Shown in pieces: positions 17,286 to 27,260 of a stretch of 64,000 nt of DNA. Each line of letters starts with the position of its first letter. Position 1 is the stretch's first letter. Location of the stretch: NCBI RefSeq assembly GCF_002979975.1, contig NZ_PCQD01000009.1:60409-124408 (forward strand), read 5' to 3'. The DNA comes from Pseudomonas sp. MYb185. GTDB taxonomy: Bacteria; Pseudomonadota; Gammaproteobacteria; Pseudomonadales; Pseudomonadaceae. Position numbers and translations under genes: made by a program. The notes under the pieces were generated by a model. It worked only from the letters and a program-made list of their open reading frames with translations, did not search any database and was not told the DNA's origin.

Positions 17286-18263
17286 TCATTTCCTGTCCCA
17301 GAGCGCTGGGGCAGCAGTGATCTGATCAATCGAAAGCAGCTCATCCGTCGTCAATTGCCAGCTGGCCGCCGTTGCGTTGGCCGCGATCTGCTCTACCGTA
17401 CTGGCGCCTGCGATGATGCTGGCAACCCAGGGCCTTGCAGCCAGCCAACTGAATGCCAGCTCAAGCAGGCTATGCCCCCGGCTCTCGGAGAATGCGCGCA
17501 GTTGCTCCACCACGGCCCAATTATGCTCATTAAGGTATCGCTCACCCAACCGCGGAGTAGTGGTCAAGCGACTGTTCTCCGGTAACGTCGCATGCTGCTG
17601 GTATTTGCCGGAGAGAAACCCGCTGGCCAGCGGAAAGTACGGGAGCAAGCCCAGCCCGTACCTTTCCAGCACAACGGCATGCTCGCCCTCGACCTTACGC
17701 TGTAGCAGGCTGTATTCATCCTGGGCCGAAATAAAAGCGGCCAGCCCCCGCTCGCGCGCCACGCGCTGTGCCTCAACGATCTGCCAGGGGGCAAAGTTGG
17801 ATAGCCCCAGATAACGCACCTTGCCTTGGCGAACCAGGTTGTCGAGCGCTTCCACGGTTTCCTCGATCGGTGTGCCGGGGTCTGGCCTGTGCACCTGATA
17901 CAGGTCGATCCAGTCTGTCTGCAATCGCCGCAGACTGGCCTCCACCGCCTGAAAGATGTAGCGCCTCGATGCGCCTCTCAGCTTGCCTTGCTCATCGAAC
18001 GGATTGCCGAATTTGCTCGCCAATACCACATGCTTGCGCTGCTCACCCAGCACCTTGCCGAGAATACTCTCCGAGCCGCCCTTGTTGCCGTAGACATCAG
18101 CGGTATCAAGCAGGGTAATCCCTGCGTCCAGTGCGGCATGTATCACTTTTCTCGATGCATCCAGATCAAGCCGGCTACCGAAATTATTGGTTCCCAGTCC
18201 CACCAGGGACACTTTCAATCCGGAATGCCCAAGCCTGCGTTGGGGGATGTCAATTGAAGGCAT
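17286..18263 (-). CDS. Aldo/keto reductase
   Basis: Oxidoreductase of 325 aa from the aldo/keto reductase superfamily. RRLGHSGLKVSLVGLGTNNF near the start, DTADVYGNKGGSESILGK near residue 52 (catalytic D and Y), VLASKFGNPF (K) and YQVHRPDPGTPIEETVEAL (H) show the tetrad and fold. ATG 18261-18263. Middle gene of the operon started by the sigma-54 promoter at 19409-19424; the next gene is a binding protein two bases away. NADPH use and an aldehyde or ketone substrate are family knowledge; the actual substrate is unknown. Confidence 0.87.
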   Translation of the reverse strand: MPSIDIPQRRLGHSGLKVSLVGLGTNNFGSRLDLDASRKVIHAALDAGITLLDTADVYGNKGGSESILGKVLGEQRKHVVLASKFGNPFDEQGKLRGASRRYIFQAVEASLRRLQTDWIDLYQVHRPDPGTPIEETVEALDNLVRQGKVRYLGLSNFAPWQIVEAQRVARERGLAAFISAQDEYSLLQRKVEGEHAVVLERYGLGLLPYFPLASGFLSGKYQQHATLPENSRLTTTPRLGERYLNEHNWAVVEQLRAFSESRGHSLLELAFSWLAARPWVASIIAGASTVEQIAANATAASWQLTTDELLSIDQITAAPALWDRK

Positions 18264-18345
18264 GATTCAACTCTCTCCTGTTGCGAAAGCGCCAGGCCAT
18301 AAGCCGCTGGCTGACGCTCAGTGTTCATTATGAAACTCGCCGGGC

Positions 18346-19335
18346 TCAACGTGCGGCGTCACCTTTACGGTATTCCTGGGTCAGCTCATCAAAGCGCTGC
18401 TTCAACTCGAACGGCAGCGGCGTGTTGATCGCCGCCAAAGTGGCATCCAGTTGAGCGGGATTGCTCGCGCCAATAATCGCGGAGGTCACCACCGGGTTTG
18501 CCAACACCCACGCCACTGCTGCCGTGGTCAGTGACAGCCCCACGCTGTCTGACAAGGAGGCCAGGGTTTGCACGGTTTCAAATTGGCGTTCGTGCCAATA
18601 CCGTTGCTGATAACGCTCGGCTGCCGTACCCAGCGTGAAGCGGGTACCTTCGGTTGGCGCACCATAGCGGTGTTTGCCGGTCAGCAGCCCACCAGCCAAC
18701 GGGTTGTAGGGAATCACGCCCACCCCCTGTTCCTGCGCCAGCGGCAGCAACTCCCGCTCTATCTCACGGAACAACAGGCTGTAACGAGGCTGCACAGAAA
18801 CAAAGCGGGAATAACGATGAATATCCGACCGGCCCAATGCCAGGGCCAGACGGTAGGCGAGAAAGTTGGATACCCCTATGTAACGCACCTTGCCTGAATG
18901 AATGAGGGTATCCAGCGTGTACAGCGTTTCATCCAGCGGCGTAGCGGGATCATCCGAGTGCAACTGATACAGGTCGATGTAATCAGTGTTCAGACGCGTT
19001 AGCGAAGCGTTCACCGCCTCGTGTATATGCTTGCGTGAGGCGCCCTGATTCCATGGCCGCGAGCCCACCGCACCAACAAATTTGGTAGCAACAATAAAGT
19101 TGTCACGCTGCCCATGTAGCCAGCGCCCGACGATCTCCTCGGTGCGGCCGACTCTTTCGAGACCACCACCCAATGGATACACATCGGCGGTGTCGAGAAA
19201 AGTGATACCCGCATCCGCTGCCTTGCCCAGGATACGGGCAGCTGTGGATTCGTCTGTCTGATAGCCAAAGGTCATGGTGCCCAGGGCCAGACGCGAGACC
19301 GTCAGGCCAGTATTGCCCAGTTGTGTATATTGCAT
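18346..19335 (-). CDS. Aldo/keto reductase
   Basis: Third aldo/keto reductase of the island, 329 aa. YTQLGNTGLTVSRLALGTMTF at the N-terminus, DTADVYPLGGGLERVGRTEE (catalytic D, Y), VATKFVGAVG (K) and YQLHSDDPATPLDETLY (H). An aldehyde-binding (beta/alpha)8 barrel is expected. ATG 19333-19335 has TGGAG upstream. First gene of a three-gene operon behind a sigma-54 promoter (19409-19424) and an upstream word shared with the porin operon. It differs enough from 17286-18263 and from the Tas-like protein to suggest different substrates rather than recent duplication. Confidence 0.87.
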   Translation of the reverse strand: MQYTQLGNTGLTVSRLALGTMTFGYQTDESTAARILGKAADAGITFLDTADVYPLGGGLERVGRTEEIVGRWLHGQRDNFIVATKFVGAVGSRPWNQGASRKHIHEAVNASLTRLNTDYIDLYQLHSDDPATPLDETLYTLDTLIHSGKVRYIGVSNFLAYRLALALGRSDIHRYSRFVSVQPRYSLLFREIERELLPLAQEQGVGVIPYNPLAGGLLTGKHRYGAPTEGTRFTLGTAAERYQQRYWHERQFETVQTLASLSDSVGLSLTTAAVAWVLANPVVTSAIIGASNPAQLDATLAAINTPLPFELKQRFDELTQEYRKGDAAR

Positions 19336-19408
19336 CGTTTGCTCCAGTCATGGGTTCTACTCAAAGCGTGCCGAGAGACATTGCTGCCACAGGCCACCCT
19401 TCACCGTA

Positions 19409-19424
19409 AGCAATATGGATGCCA
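19409..19424 (-). promoter_or_regulatory. Sigma-54 promoter of the aldo/keto reductase operon
   Basis: On the minus strand it reads TGGCATCCATATTGCT, a near-consensus -24/-12 element with GG-N10-GC. Transcription would start near 19398, 63 bases before ATG 19335. Confidence 0.8.
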
Positions 19425-19438
19425 TTAAAAATTCATAT

Positions 19439-19457
19439 ATTTATCAGTAAGTTACGA
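19439..19457 (-). promoter_or_regulatory. Candidate activator site upstream of a sigma-54 promoter
   Basis: ATTTATCAGTAAGTTACGA (plus strand) lies 14 bases upstream of the -24 element. It matches 34611-34629 at 18 of 19 positions at nearly the same distance from the porin promoter, and its core is close to TCAGTTAGTTA at 36461-36471. Probably bound by the sigma-54 activator encoded at 36721. Confidence 0.65.
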
Positions 19458-19536
19458 TTCAAGCAGGTAGAAACGCTGTAACTTTCCACACAGATACATT
19501 TCAGCCTGCTGCTAAAGCAGCACGGAATTGCCCCAT

Positions 19537-22500
19537 TCATACGGCATTGGACAGCGGCATCACCGCAGCAGGTGCTGGCCGCCTACGCCCCTCGCCCCAT
19601 TGTTCGAGTTTTAGATAGATCACTGGCGTGGAGTAAAGCGTGAGCAATTGACTTAACAGCAGGCCACCCACAATCGTGACACCCAGCGGCTGACGGATTT
19701 CGGATCCGTGGCCAAAACCGATCAATAGCGGCAGGGCTCCCAGCAGGGCCGCCAGGGTGGTCATCATGATCGGTCTGAAGCGCGTCAGGCAGGCCTGGTA
19801 TATGGCATCCCGCGGACTCAACCCTTGCTCGCGGCGGGCTGCGATCGCGTAATCAACCAGCAGGATGCCGTTTTTCTTTACAATGCCGATCAGCAGCAGG
19901 ACACCAATCAACGCAACCAACGAGAATGTCATATCCACCAGACTCAGCAGCAGCAGCGCGCCGACACCAGCGGATGGCAGGGTGCTGATGATAGTGAGCG
20001 GATGGATCAGGCTTTCATACAACACACCAAGGATGATGTAGACCGCCAGCAACGCAGCAAGAATCAGCAGTCCCTGGCTGGCCTGTGACTCCTTGAATAC
20101 CTGGGCGCTACCGCTGAAAGCACCACTGATCTGGTCAGGCATGATGAGCTCCTGCTGGGCCTTCTCCAATACCTTGACCGCCTCTCCCAGCGACACGCCG
20201 GCAGCCAGATTGAACGATATGGTGACCGCCGGAGCCAGACCACTGCGATTGATCACTACAGGCCCCGCCATCACCGGCTCTTCCCGCACCACCGAGGACA
20301 ACGGCACCAGTTGGCCCGTTGTCTGGGAACGCAGCTTGAGGAACTCGGTACTGGCCAGACTGCCCCTGGCCGGTTCTGCCAGCTCAAGAATGACCTTGTA
20401 CTGATTCACCTCGGTCTGGTACTCGTTCACTGAACGCTGGCCGAATGAGTCGAACAACAATTGGTCAACATCCCGTACGGTCACGCCAAAGTGTGCTGCC
20501 GCGTCGCGGTCAATACGCAGATGCTGAACAGCGGCTCCCATCTGCAGATCATCGCTGACATCGCTGAACTGGGGCAGGCTGTGCAGTTGCTCGGTCAGTT
20601 GGCTTGCCCAACCATATAGTTGCTCCGCGTCTGTACCGCGCAGCAGATACTGATAGGACACCGGGCCACGCCCTCCCCCCATACTGATATCCTGAGCTGG
20701 ACGGTTCAGCAGGCTAATCCCGGGTACGGCCGCCAGTTGGGGACGCAGCCGATTGACTATCTCCTGGGCGGAAGACTGCCGCTCGCTGATATCCCTGAGC
20801 GATATCCAGAAACGGCCGCGTGACAGTGTCTGGCCCGTTCCGGGCTGGACACCGACCATCTCGAATACCACATCCACGTCCGGGTCCTGCTGAAGGATCG
20901 CGGACAACTGCTGGTGCTTGCGGCGCATTTCCGGATAGGAGATATCCTGCGCTGCAATACTGCTCCCCTGCAGGAAGGTGGCGTCCTGTTCGGGAAAGAA
21001 ATCCTTGGGAATGAACCAATAACCGACAGCACCAGCCACCACCGTCAGGGCAAAGAAAACCAGAACGACACCACCATGATCAAGTGCCATGGCCAGCGTA
21101 CGAGCATATAACCGCACGCCAAACGGCTCATCAGCCTGAGTCCGGTGCTGATGCCTGAAGCGAGCGATCAGACTGGGGGCCAGGGTCAGGGACACCATCA
21201 TCGAGATGACCACCGTGGTCGCCAGGGTGATCGAAAATTCGCGCAGCAACCGGCCAACCACACCATCCATCAACAAAAGCGGTAAAAAGGCAGCAATCAA
21301 CGACAGGGTAATGGCCACGAGAGTAAAGCCCATTTCATTGGCCCCGGCCAACGCCGCCTTGAAAGGCGATAAGCCCTGCTCTCGATAACGATGGATGTTC
21401 TCGATCACCACAATGGCGTCATCCACCACAAAACCCACCGCAACCACGAGGGCCATCAGCGTCAGGTTGTTCAGGCTAAAACCCAGAACATACATGACCG
21501 CCAGAGTGGCAAATAGGGATACTCCAAGCACCGAAGCCACTACCAGCGTGGCGCCCCAGGAACGCAGATATAACCCCATCACTGCGACCACCAACAGGAT
21601 CGCAATGGCCAACGTCAGAGCCACGTCGTGTAGTGAGGCGCGGGTCAGAACGGTGCGATCGACCATCACTTCCAGATTGACGCTGGACGGCAACTGCTCC
21701 CGCAGGCCGGGCAACAATGCGCGAATCCTTTCGGCGGTCTCCACCATATTGGCTCCGGGCTGGCGCAATACCGCCAATGTCAGCGCCGGCTTGCCGTTCT
21801 GGTGGGCAGAGATATAGGCATTTTCACTACCAACGACGACCTCGGCAACATCGCGCAAATGCAGAGCAGCGCCCTGCTGATAGCCAACCACTAGCGCGCC
21901 ATATTGGTCCGCAGTGAATATCTGGTCATTGGCCGCCAGCGTCACTACTCGCTGCTCTCCGTACAATGCCCCCTTGGGGAAGTTGAGGCTGGCTTGTTGC
22001 AAGGCCTGGCGTATATCAGCCATTGTCAGGCCGCTGGCAGCAAGCTGCTCGGGCTTTACCTGCACGCGGATTGCTGGCTTCTGCTGGCCAAAAATACGAA
22101 TATCGGCAACACCATCCACCTGACTGAGCTGGCGCACCACCAGATTCTCGACCACATCACTGAGCGCGGTGGAGGTCATCAGATCCGACTGCAAACCGAG
22201 TAACAACACCGGGAACTGCGCCGGGTTGAGCTTACGCCAGGAAGGCGGAGCCGGCATTTCAGCAGGCAACTGGCCGGCGGCATTATTGATCGCCGCTTGC
22301 ACCTCCTGCACCGCAGTATCCAGCGGCTTGTTCAGCTCGAACTGCAACTGGATCGAGGTATTACCCAGCGAGCTGCTGGAGGTCATCTCCCTGATACCGG
22401 GCACCTGACTCAACTGTACTTCCAGCGGAGTCGCCACCGCCGATGCCATGACCTCCGGGCTGGCTCCGGGCAGTAGCGCATTCACCTGCAGGTTGGGAAA

Positions 22501-22635
22501 GTCGACTTCCGGCAACGGCGCGATTGATAAGCGCGGCAACGCAAAAAGTCCCAGCAAGGTAATCGCCAACCCCAGAAGAACAGTGGCCACTGGGCGCCTG
22601 ATGAACCAGCCCAGACCTTGATCATGTACAGCCAT
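19537..22635 (-). CDS. RND efflux pump inner-membrane transporter (MdtB/MdtC/MuxC-like)
   Basis: Proton-driven trimeric efflux transporter of 1032 aa, normal for the HAE-RND family. After TM1 comes PLPEVDFPNLQVNALLPGAS; the TM4 proton-relay aspartates appear in VGFVVDDAIVVIENIHR near residue 405; the second half repeats the pattern (GVLLLIGIVKKNGILLVDYA). The RPVATVLLGLAI opening resembles the MdtBC/MuxBC branch. The adaptor gene lies 25 bases upstream. No outer-membrane channel gene is present, so a shared TolC/OprM-like channel is assumed. Last gene of the long operon that begins with the porin; presumably removes toxic substrate or products. Confidence 0.92.
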   Translation of the reverse strand: MAVHDQGLGWFIRRPVATVLLGLAITLLGLFALPRLSIAPLPEVDFPNLQVNALLPGASPEVMASAVATPLEVQLSQVPGIREMTSSSSLGNTSIQLQFELNKPLDTAVQEVQAAINNAAGQLPAEMPAPPSWRKLNPAQFPVLLLGLQSDLMTSTALSDVVENLVVRQLSQVDGVADIRIFGQQKPAIRVQVKPEQLAASGLTMADIRQALQQASLNFPKGALYGEQRVVTLAANDQIFTADQYGALVVGYQQGAALHLRDVAEVVVGSENAYISAHQNGKPALTLAVLRQPGANMVETAERIRALLPGLREQLPSSVNLEVMVDRTVLTRASLHDVALTLAIAILLVVAVMGLYLRSWGATLVVASVLGVSLFATLAVMYVLGFSLNNLTLMALVVAVGFVVDDAIVVIENIHRYREQGLSPFKAALAGANEMGFTLVAITLSLIAAFLPLLLMDGVVGRLLREFSITLATTVVISMMVSLTLAPSLIARFRHQHRTQADEPFGVRLYARTLAMALDHGGVVLVFFALTVVAGAVGYWFIPKDFFPEQDATFLQGSSIAAQDISYPEMRRKHQQLSAILQQDPDVDVVFEMVGVQPGTGQTLSRGRFWISLRDISERQSSAQEIVNRLRPQLAAVPGISLLNRPAQDISMGGGRGPVSYQYLLRGTDAEQLYGWASQLTEQLHSLPQFSDVSDDLQMGAAVQHLRIDRDAAAHFGVTVRDVDQLLFDSFGQRSVNEYQTEVNQYKVILELAEPARGSLASTEFLKLRSQTTGQLVPLSSVVREEPVMAGPVVINRSGLAPAVTISFNLAAGVSLGEAVKVLEKAQQELIMPDQISGAFSGSAQVFKESQASQGLLILAALLAVYIILGVLYESLIHPLTIISTLPSAGVGALLLLSLVDMTFSLVALIGVLLLIGIVKKNGILLVDYAIAARREQGLSPRDAIYQACLTRFRPIMMTTLAALLGALPLLIGFGHGSEIRQPLGVTIVGGLLLSQLLTLYSTPVIYLKLEQWGEGRRRPAPAAVMPLSNAV

Positions 22636-22660
22636 CGAATTCCCCTGTCGCCCGGTGATC

Positions 22661-23800
22661 TCACCGAGCCAAGTTATGGGTATCTGCTGTCAGCCCATCG
22701 GGGCTGGCATCAACCACTACCGCGGACACCATGGCGCCATCGCGCAGCTTCACCTGGCCGTCCACCACCACCTGCTCTCCGACGCTCAGCTCACCCGCCA
22801 CCACCGAACGCTCCCCCAGATCACGTACCAGGCTAATGGGCACGACCTCCACCCGATCATCCTTTTTACGAAACACATAGGGCGAAACCGCACCCTGCAT
22901 GATTGCGGAACTGGGAATGACCGTCGCTTGCCGATACTGTTCAACCTCCAACCTCACGCGTACCAGTTGGCCGGGCCATAGCACTTCGTCCTTATTGTCG
23001 AGTTCCGCCTTGATACGAAATGTGCCAGTTGCCGAACTGATCACCGGCTCTATATGTGCCCGTTGCCCCGTGGCGATCTGCATCCCGGTCTTCTGATCCA
23101 GCACCTGCAGCGTCACTCCGTGCTCACGCCAATGCTGCACCTTCGGCAATAGATCCTGGGAAACGGAAAACTCCAGCCCGACCGGATCGATCTGGGTGAC
23201 TACAACCAGCCCGGTGCTATCGCCAGCACGCACAAGGTTGCCGCTATCCTGTAAGCGGAAACCCACGCGCCCGCTCAATGGCGACACCAGCCGAGTATGT
23301 GACAAGGCAATACGGGATGCCTCAAGCCGCGCATCACTGCCTTGCAGCTGCGCCTTCAACTGAGCCACCCTGGATTCTTCCTGGGCCAGCCGCTGCTGCG
23401 ACAAGGCGCCCTCTCTGGCATGCAGTGACTGGTAACGCGCCAGATCCTGCTCCGCCTCACGCAACAGCACCACCAGTGCCTGACGTGTTGCCTGTGCTTC
23501 ATCCACCGCCGAACGCCAGCTGCGATCATCAATTCTGACCAGCAGATCGCCCTTGCTCACGGCCTGACCGTCGGTGAACAGCACTTCATCAATGACCCCT
23601 TCGATCATGGGGCGAAGCAATACCTGCTGTAATGGTTTGATCTGGCCGATGACATCCAGCCGATAACTGGCGTCCTCAACCCGGACTTCAGCGACATGAA
23701 CCGGAACACCCGCCGAGGCAGGTCGCGTTGCCGATTGTCCCATGGTCATCGGGCTGGCCAGACTGATCGCCAGCAGGCTTATGATTAGGTTTGTCTTCAT
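22661..23800 (-). CDS. RND efflux periplasmic adaptor subunit
   Basis: Membrane-fusion protein of 379 aa. The signal peptide ends near TMGQSA; a lipoyl-like half motif VLLRPMIEGVIDEVLFTDGQ AVSKGDLLVRIDD near residue 70 is followed by a helical hairpin (about 95-165), then SPLSGRVGFRLQDSGNLVRAGD and a beta-barrel. It bridges the RND transporter encoded next to it and an outer-membrane channel. The ATG at 23798-23800 shares its A with the TGA stop of the nitroreductase gene (TGATG); a GTG one codon earlier is possible. There is no lipobox, unlike the MexA-type adaptor at 58156. Confidence 0.9.
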   Translation of the reverse strand: MKTNLIISLLAISLASPMTMGQSATRPASAGVPVHVAEVRVEDASYRLDVIGQIKPLQQVLLRPMIEGVIDEVLFTDGQAVSKGDLLVRIDDRSWRSAVDEAQATRQALVVLLREAEQDLARYQSLHAREGALSQQRLAQEESRVAQLKAQLQGSDARLEASRIALSHTRLVSPLSGRVGFRLQDSGNLVRAGDSTGLVVVTQIDPVGLEFSVSQDLLPKVQHWREHGVTLQVLDQKTGMQIATGQRAHIEPVISSATGTFRIKAELDNKDEVLWPGQLVRVRLEVEQYRQATVIPSSAIMQGAVSPYVFRKKDDRVEVVPISLVRDLGERSVVAGELSVGEQVVVDGQVKLRDGAMVSAVVVDASPDGLTADTHNLAR

Positions 23801-24399
23801 CACAGAATCTGCGCGACCTCGGCAAATTCGAGGCGGGGACCTCGGGGAGCCAGGCGACTGGCATCGGCATAGCCAAGATTGATCAATAACAGGCTTTTCC
23901 AGCGCCCATCCGGGAAGAACAGCGTATCGACCCGTTCATTGTCGAACCCGGACATGGGCCCGGCGGTAAGCCCCAGCGCACGGGCGGCAAAAATCATGTA
24001 AGCCGCCTGCAGCGTTGCATTGGTGAGCGCCGTAGGCTCGATCAGCGCAGGTGTTTTCTCGAAGAAGCCCTTGGCATCAAACGCCGGAAACTGGGTCGGC
24101 AGGAACTGATGAAAGTGTGAGTCGTAGGCAACAATCAGCGTCACCGGAGCCGACAGAACCTTCTGCGTATTGCTGGAGGAACACCGTGCAGCCAGCTTCT
24201 GCCTGACCTCCTCTGTGCGTACGAACAGGTAGCGGCCAGGCTGTGTGTTGAACCCGGTGGGCCCCAGTTTCGCGTATTCATACAGCTGGTGGAGAACCGT
24301 GTCGGTCACCGGCTCATCAGTAAAGTCATGCGCTGAGCGGGCATTGATAAACAGCTGCTCTATGCTGCGCCAATCAATGGCGTCGTTCTGCAATGTCAT
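23800..24399 (-). CDS. Nitroreductase-family protein, RutE/HadB-like (malonic semialdehyde reductase type)
   Basis: FMN-binding oxidoreductase of 199 aa. The pattern FINARSAHDFTDEPVTD, KLGPTGFNTQPGRYLFVRTEE, VLSAPVTLIVAYDSHFHQFL, ALGLTAGPMSGFDNE and LLINLGYADAS follows E. coli RutE and its HadB relatives block by block. RutE reduces malonic semialdehyde to 3-hydroxypropionate using NADH or NADPH. Start ATG 24397-24399 with AAGGAG; the frame to 24438 has no site. It lies between an ABC exporter and the RND adaptor in the long operon. A three-carbon semialdehyde arising from a C3 sulfonate would suit it, but that is inference. Confidence 0.85.
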   Translation of the reverse strand: MTLQNDAIDWRSIEQLFINARSAHDFTDEPVTDTVLHQLYEYAKLGPTGFNTQPGRYLFVRTEEVRQKLAARCSSSNTQKVLSAPVTLIVAYDSHFHQFLPTQFPAFDAKGFFEKTPALIEPTALTNATLQAAYMIFAARALGLTAGPMSGFDNERVDTLFFPDGRWKSLLLINLGYADASRLAPRGPRLEFAEVAQIL

Positions 24400-24442
24400 G
24401 GATAGCTCCTTCGAAATACCAGGAAAATGAGTGCTCAATCGC

Positions 24443-26353
24443 TCAGGTGTAGGTGGTTGCGGATCTATCCGGCGGGTTCACCTCATCCCCTATATCCCGC
24501 TCGCTGCGGGGTTCTTCTGCCGCCACCAGCGGCGCGACATGGGCAGCACCACTGGCCTCCTCCGGCAAAAAACCGTTGGACTGTCTGCTCCAAAGTTGCC
24601 AGTAGGCGCCTCCCGTCGCCAACAACTGCTGATGGCTACCGTCCTCGACGATCCTGCCATCACTGAACACGAGGATTCGATCCAGGTGGGCAATGGTGGA
24701 AAGCCGGTGCGCCACAACCAGCACTGTCTTGCCGACCATGACCTGATCCAGGGTGTCCTGAATGGCTTTCTCGGTGATGGAGTCGAGACTCGACGTGGCT
24801 TCATCGAGTATCAGGATGGGGGCGTCTTTCAGAATCACTCGGGCAATGGCAATACGTTGACGCTGCCCCCCTGACAGCTTCACGCCACGCTCCCCTACCA
24901 TCGAGTCGTAGCCGCCACTGATCTGCGTGATGAAGTCATGGGCATAGGCTTTTTTTGCCGCATCGACGATGTCCTGGTCACTCGCATCCAACCGCCCGTA
25001 GCGAATGTTGTCCCGCAGGGTGCGATGGAACAGGCTGGGATCCTGCGGGATCAGGCTGAGTTGGGAATGCAATGATTCCTGGGGCATATCACGAATGTCC
25101 TGCCCATCAATCAGGATCTGCCCCTGTTGAATGTCATACAGACGCAGAATCAGACTGACAAAGGAAGACTTGCCTGAACCGGAAAAGCCAACCAACCCAA
25201 CCCGTTGGCCGGCCGGAATCGATAGGTCGAGCGAATCGAAGACCTGACGGGTGGGGTTATAAGCAAAGCTGACGCCCTTGAATTCGATCGCGCCCCGTTT
25301 GATCACCGCCGCCGGTACCATCGGTTTGTCGACCAGCTCATGGGGACGCACAATCGTCTGCACACCATTGGCCACGTTACCGATATATTCAAAGAACTCG
25401 AGAAAGCGGCGGGACAGATTGCGCGCCTCGGTAATGATCAGCAAGGACAGACTCACTGCCATGACAAAGTCCGCCACATCAATCTCACCACTTCCCCATA
25501 GGGTCAAGGCGTAATACAGCACGCCTATTTTCAACAGCGCTGCAGCGGAAAACTGAAACCAGCGCACCTTTTCCGAATAGCCATTGGACTTCCTGATGGC
25601 CTTCATTTCCCGAGTGAAGGCATGCTCCAGTGTCTCCCGCTCGAACCCGAGCCGCGCAAACAGCCGAGCGCTGGTCAGGTTACTGACCGAATCCACTATC
25701 TTGCCTGTGGTTTCACTGCGGGCAGCGGATGCCTTGAGCGCGTAGGGCTGACAGCGCCTGGCAAGAACATAGGAAACACTGACGAAGGCAATTGCCCAGA
25801 GGCAGACGAACAGAGCCAACTTGAAGTGCGCACCCAACAAAAGAAAGATCGAGACACTGAAGACGATGACAATCGGCCAGAACTCTGTGATCAATGACCA
25901 CAGGGTTTGTGTCACCCCCATGGATGTTTCACTTATACGATGAGCAAGCGCACCAGCAAAATTATTGCTGAAGTAACTGTGCGAATGATATTGCAGATAG
26001 TGGTATATCTGGCGCGTCACATTCTGACGTTGCCGCGGCCCAAGGCGAATCTGGATGGCACCCGCCAGCCGGCCGAATACCACCTCGCCAATACTCAGGC
26101 CAATGAAGATCATGATTGGCAGGGTCAAGACGACTATCAGGTCTAGTGTCTGATCTTCAGCCCCAAGTACACTTCTGATGATTCTACTGAGGGCATAAGG
26201 AATCAGGATGCCGCAGCTGGCGTTGAGCGTTTCAAACAGCACCATCGCGGCATACCACCAACGGTAGCGCGCGACGAAATACAGAATGAAACGGAACGGC
26301 GTACTCGGCAACGACGGGCTACCCGGCGCACGCATGAACGCTGTATCAGCCAT
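24443..26353 (-). CDS. ABC exporter, fused permease and ATP-binding domains
   Basis: Half-transporter of 636 aa (type IV exporter, MsbA/MDR-like), expected to work as a homodimer. About residues 20-330 form six membrane segments (FILYFVARYRWWYAAMVLFE, LPIMIFIGLSIGEVVFG and others). The nucleotide-binding domain follows with Walker A GFSGSGKSS, signature [14 protein letters not shown], Walker B ILILDEATSS and H-loop VAHRLSTI. ATG 26351-26353 is preceded by GAGGA; the frame to 26410 overlaps the upstream gene. It sits directly after the importer ATPase, so import and export systems share one transcript. Confidence 0.9.
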   Translation of the reverse strand: MADTAFMRAPGSPSLPSTPFRFILYFVARYRWWYAAMVLFETLNASCGILIPYALSRIIRSVLGAEDQTLDLIVVLTLPIMIFIGLSIGEVVFGRLAGAIQIRLGPRQRQNVTRQIYHYLQYHSHSYFSNNFAGALAHRISETSMGVTQTLWSLITEFWPIVIVFSVSIFLLLGAHFKLALFVCLWAIAFVSVSYVLARRCQPYALKASAARSETTGKIVDSVSNLTSARLFARLGFERETLEHAFTREMKAIRKSNGYSEKVRWFQFSAAALLKIGVLYYALTLWGSGEIDVADFVMAVSLSLLIITEARNLSRRFLEFFEYIGNVANGVQTIVRPHELVDKPMVPAAVIKRGAIEFKGVSFAYNPTRQVFDSLDLSIPAGQRVGLVGFSGSGKSSFVSLILRLYDIQQGQILIDGQDIRDMPQESLHSQLSLIPQDPSLFHRTLRDNIRYGRLDASDQDIVDAAKKAYAHDFITQISGGYDSMVGERGVKLSGGQRQRIAIARVILKDAPILILDEATSSLDSITEKAIQDTLDQVMVGKTVLVVAHRLSTIAHLDRILVFSDGRIVEDGSHQQLLATGGAYWQLWSRQSNGFLPEEASGAAHVAPLVAAEEPRSERDIGDEVNPPDRSATTYT

Positions 26354-26391
26354 GGGTTCCTCTGACGACAAGGCAGGATTGACGCCGCCCA

Positions 26392-27219
26392 TCACCAACT
26401 GAACCGCCACAGGTCTATACCGGATGGCCGTTCATGCTCAGGCACCACCGCAATGGGCTCGGCACTGTCGTCACCGAATTCGCGCAGAACATTTTCGCGC
26501 AACTGGGAAAAGGCAAAGGAGTTACGATCCCTGGGATGGGGCAGATCGATATCGACAATCTTCCTGATCCGCCCGGGACGCGGCTCCATGATCACCACCC
26601 GGTCACCAAGATAGACCGCCTCCTCAACATCATGGGTGACCAGAATCATGGTTATCCCTTCCTTCTGCCAGATATCCAGCAGCTCCTGTTGCAGATGGCT
26701 TCTGGTCAAGGCATCCAACGCGCCGAAGGGCTCATCCAGCAGCAGAATTTCCGGTCGATTCACCAACGCACGGGCAATAGCGACCCGCTGGCTCATGCCG
26801 CCGGATAACTGGTAAGGATAGGCCTTTTCAAATCCACCCAGACCAACCAGATCAATGTGCTGTTGAATCAGGGTTTTCTTTTCTGCAGCAGGGATATCGC
26901 TATTGAGCAGCCCCAGCCCTATGTTCTTTTCCACCGTCAACCAGGGAAACAGGCGGTGCTCCTGAAAGACGATGCCCCGTTGCAGGCTGGTACCGGAAAT
27001 CCGCGCGCCATTCAGCAGAATATGGCCCTGATAGTCCTCCTCAAGTCCGACGATAAGCCGCAGCAAGGTCGATTTTCCGCAACCACTGGATCCCACAATG
27101 CTGACGAACTCGCCGGGCGTAATGGTCAAAGACACATCCTCAAGCACCGGTAATACCTTGTCCTTCACTGCGTACTGCTTACTTAAACTCTTGATATCCA
27201 GCGTAGCGGCATTAGCCAT
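26392..27219 (-). CDS. ABC importer ATPase, SsuB/TauB-like
   Basis: ATP-binding subunit of 275 aa. Walker A GSSGCGKST near residue 45, Q-loop in GIVFQEHRLFPWLTV, signature YQLSGGMSQRVAIARAL, Walker [14 protein letters not shown]-loop LVTHDVEEAVYLGDRV. This pattern is that of the nitrate/sulfonate/taurine importers. Start ATG 27217-27219 (GGAG upstream) rather than 27291. It is the only importer ATPase in the island, although the island carries four permease genes and three sulfonate-type binding proteins; it must serve all of them or partners lie elsewhere. Confidence 0.92.
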   Translation of the reverse strand: MANAATLDIKSLSKQYAVKDKVLPVLEDVSLTITPGEFVSIVGSSGCGKSTLLRLIVGLEEDYQGHILLNGARISGTSLQRGIVFQEHRLFPWLTVEKNIGLGLLNSDIPAAEKKTLIQQHIDLVGLGGFEKAYPYQLSGGMSQRVAIARALVNRPEILLLDEPFGALDALTRSHLQQELLDIWQKEGITMILVTHDVEEAVYLGDRVVIMEPRPGRIRKIVDIDLPHPRDRNSFAFSQLRENVLREFGDDSAEPIAVVPEHERPSGIDLWRFSW

Positions 27220-27260
27220 AACAGACTCCAATAACTCTAATCGTGAATGTCCAACACATA

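Noticed and set aside
19507..19522. TGCTGC-TTTA-GCAGCA hairpin after the RND gene as terminator
   Set aside because: Only 6 base pairs and no U run on the minus strand; too weak to support termination of the long operon.
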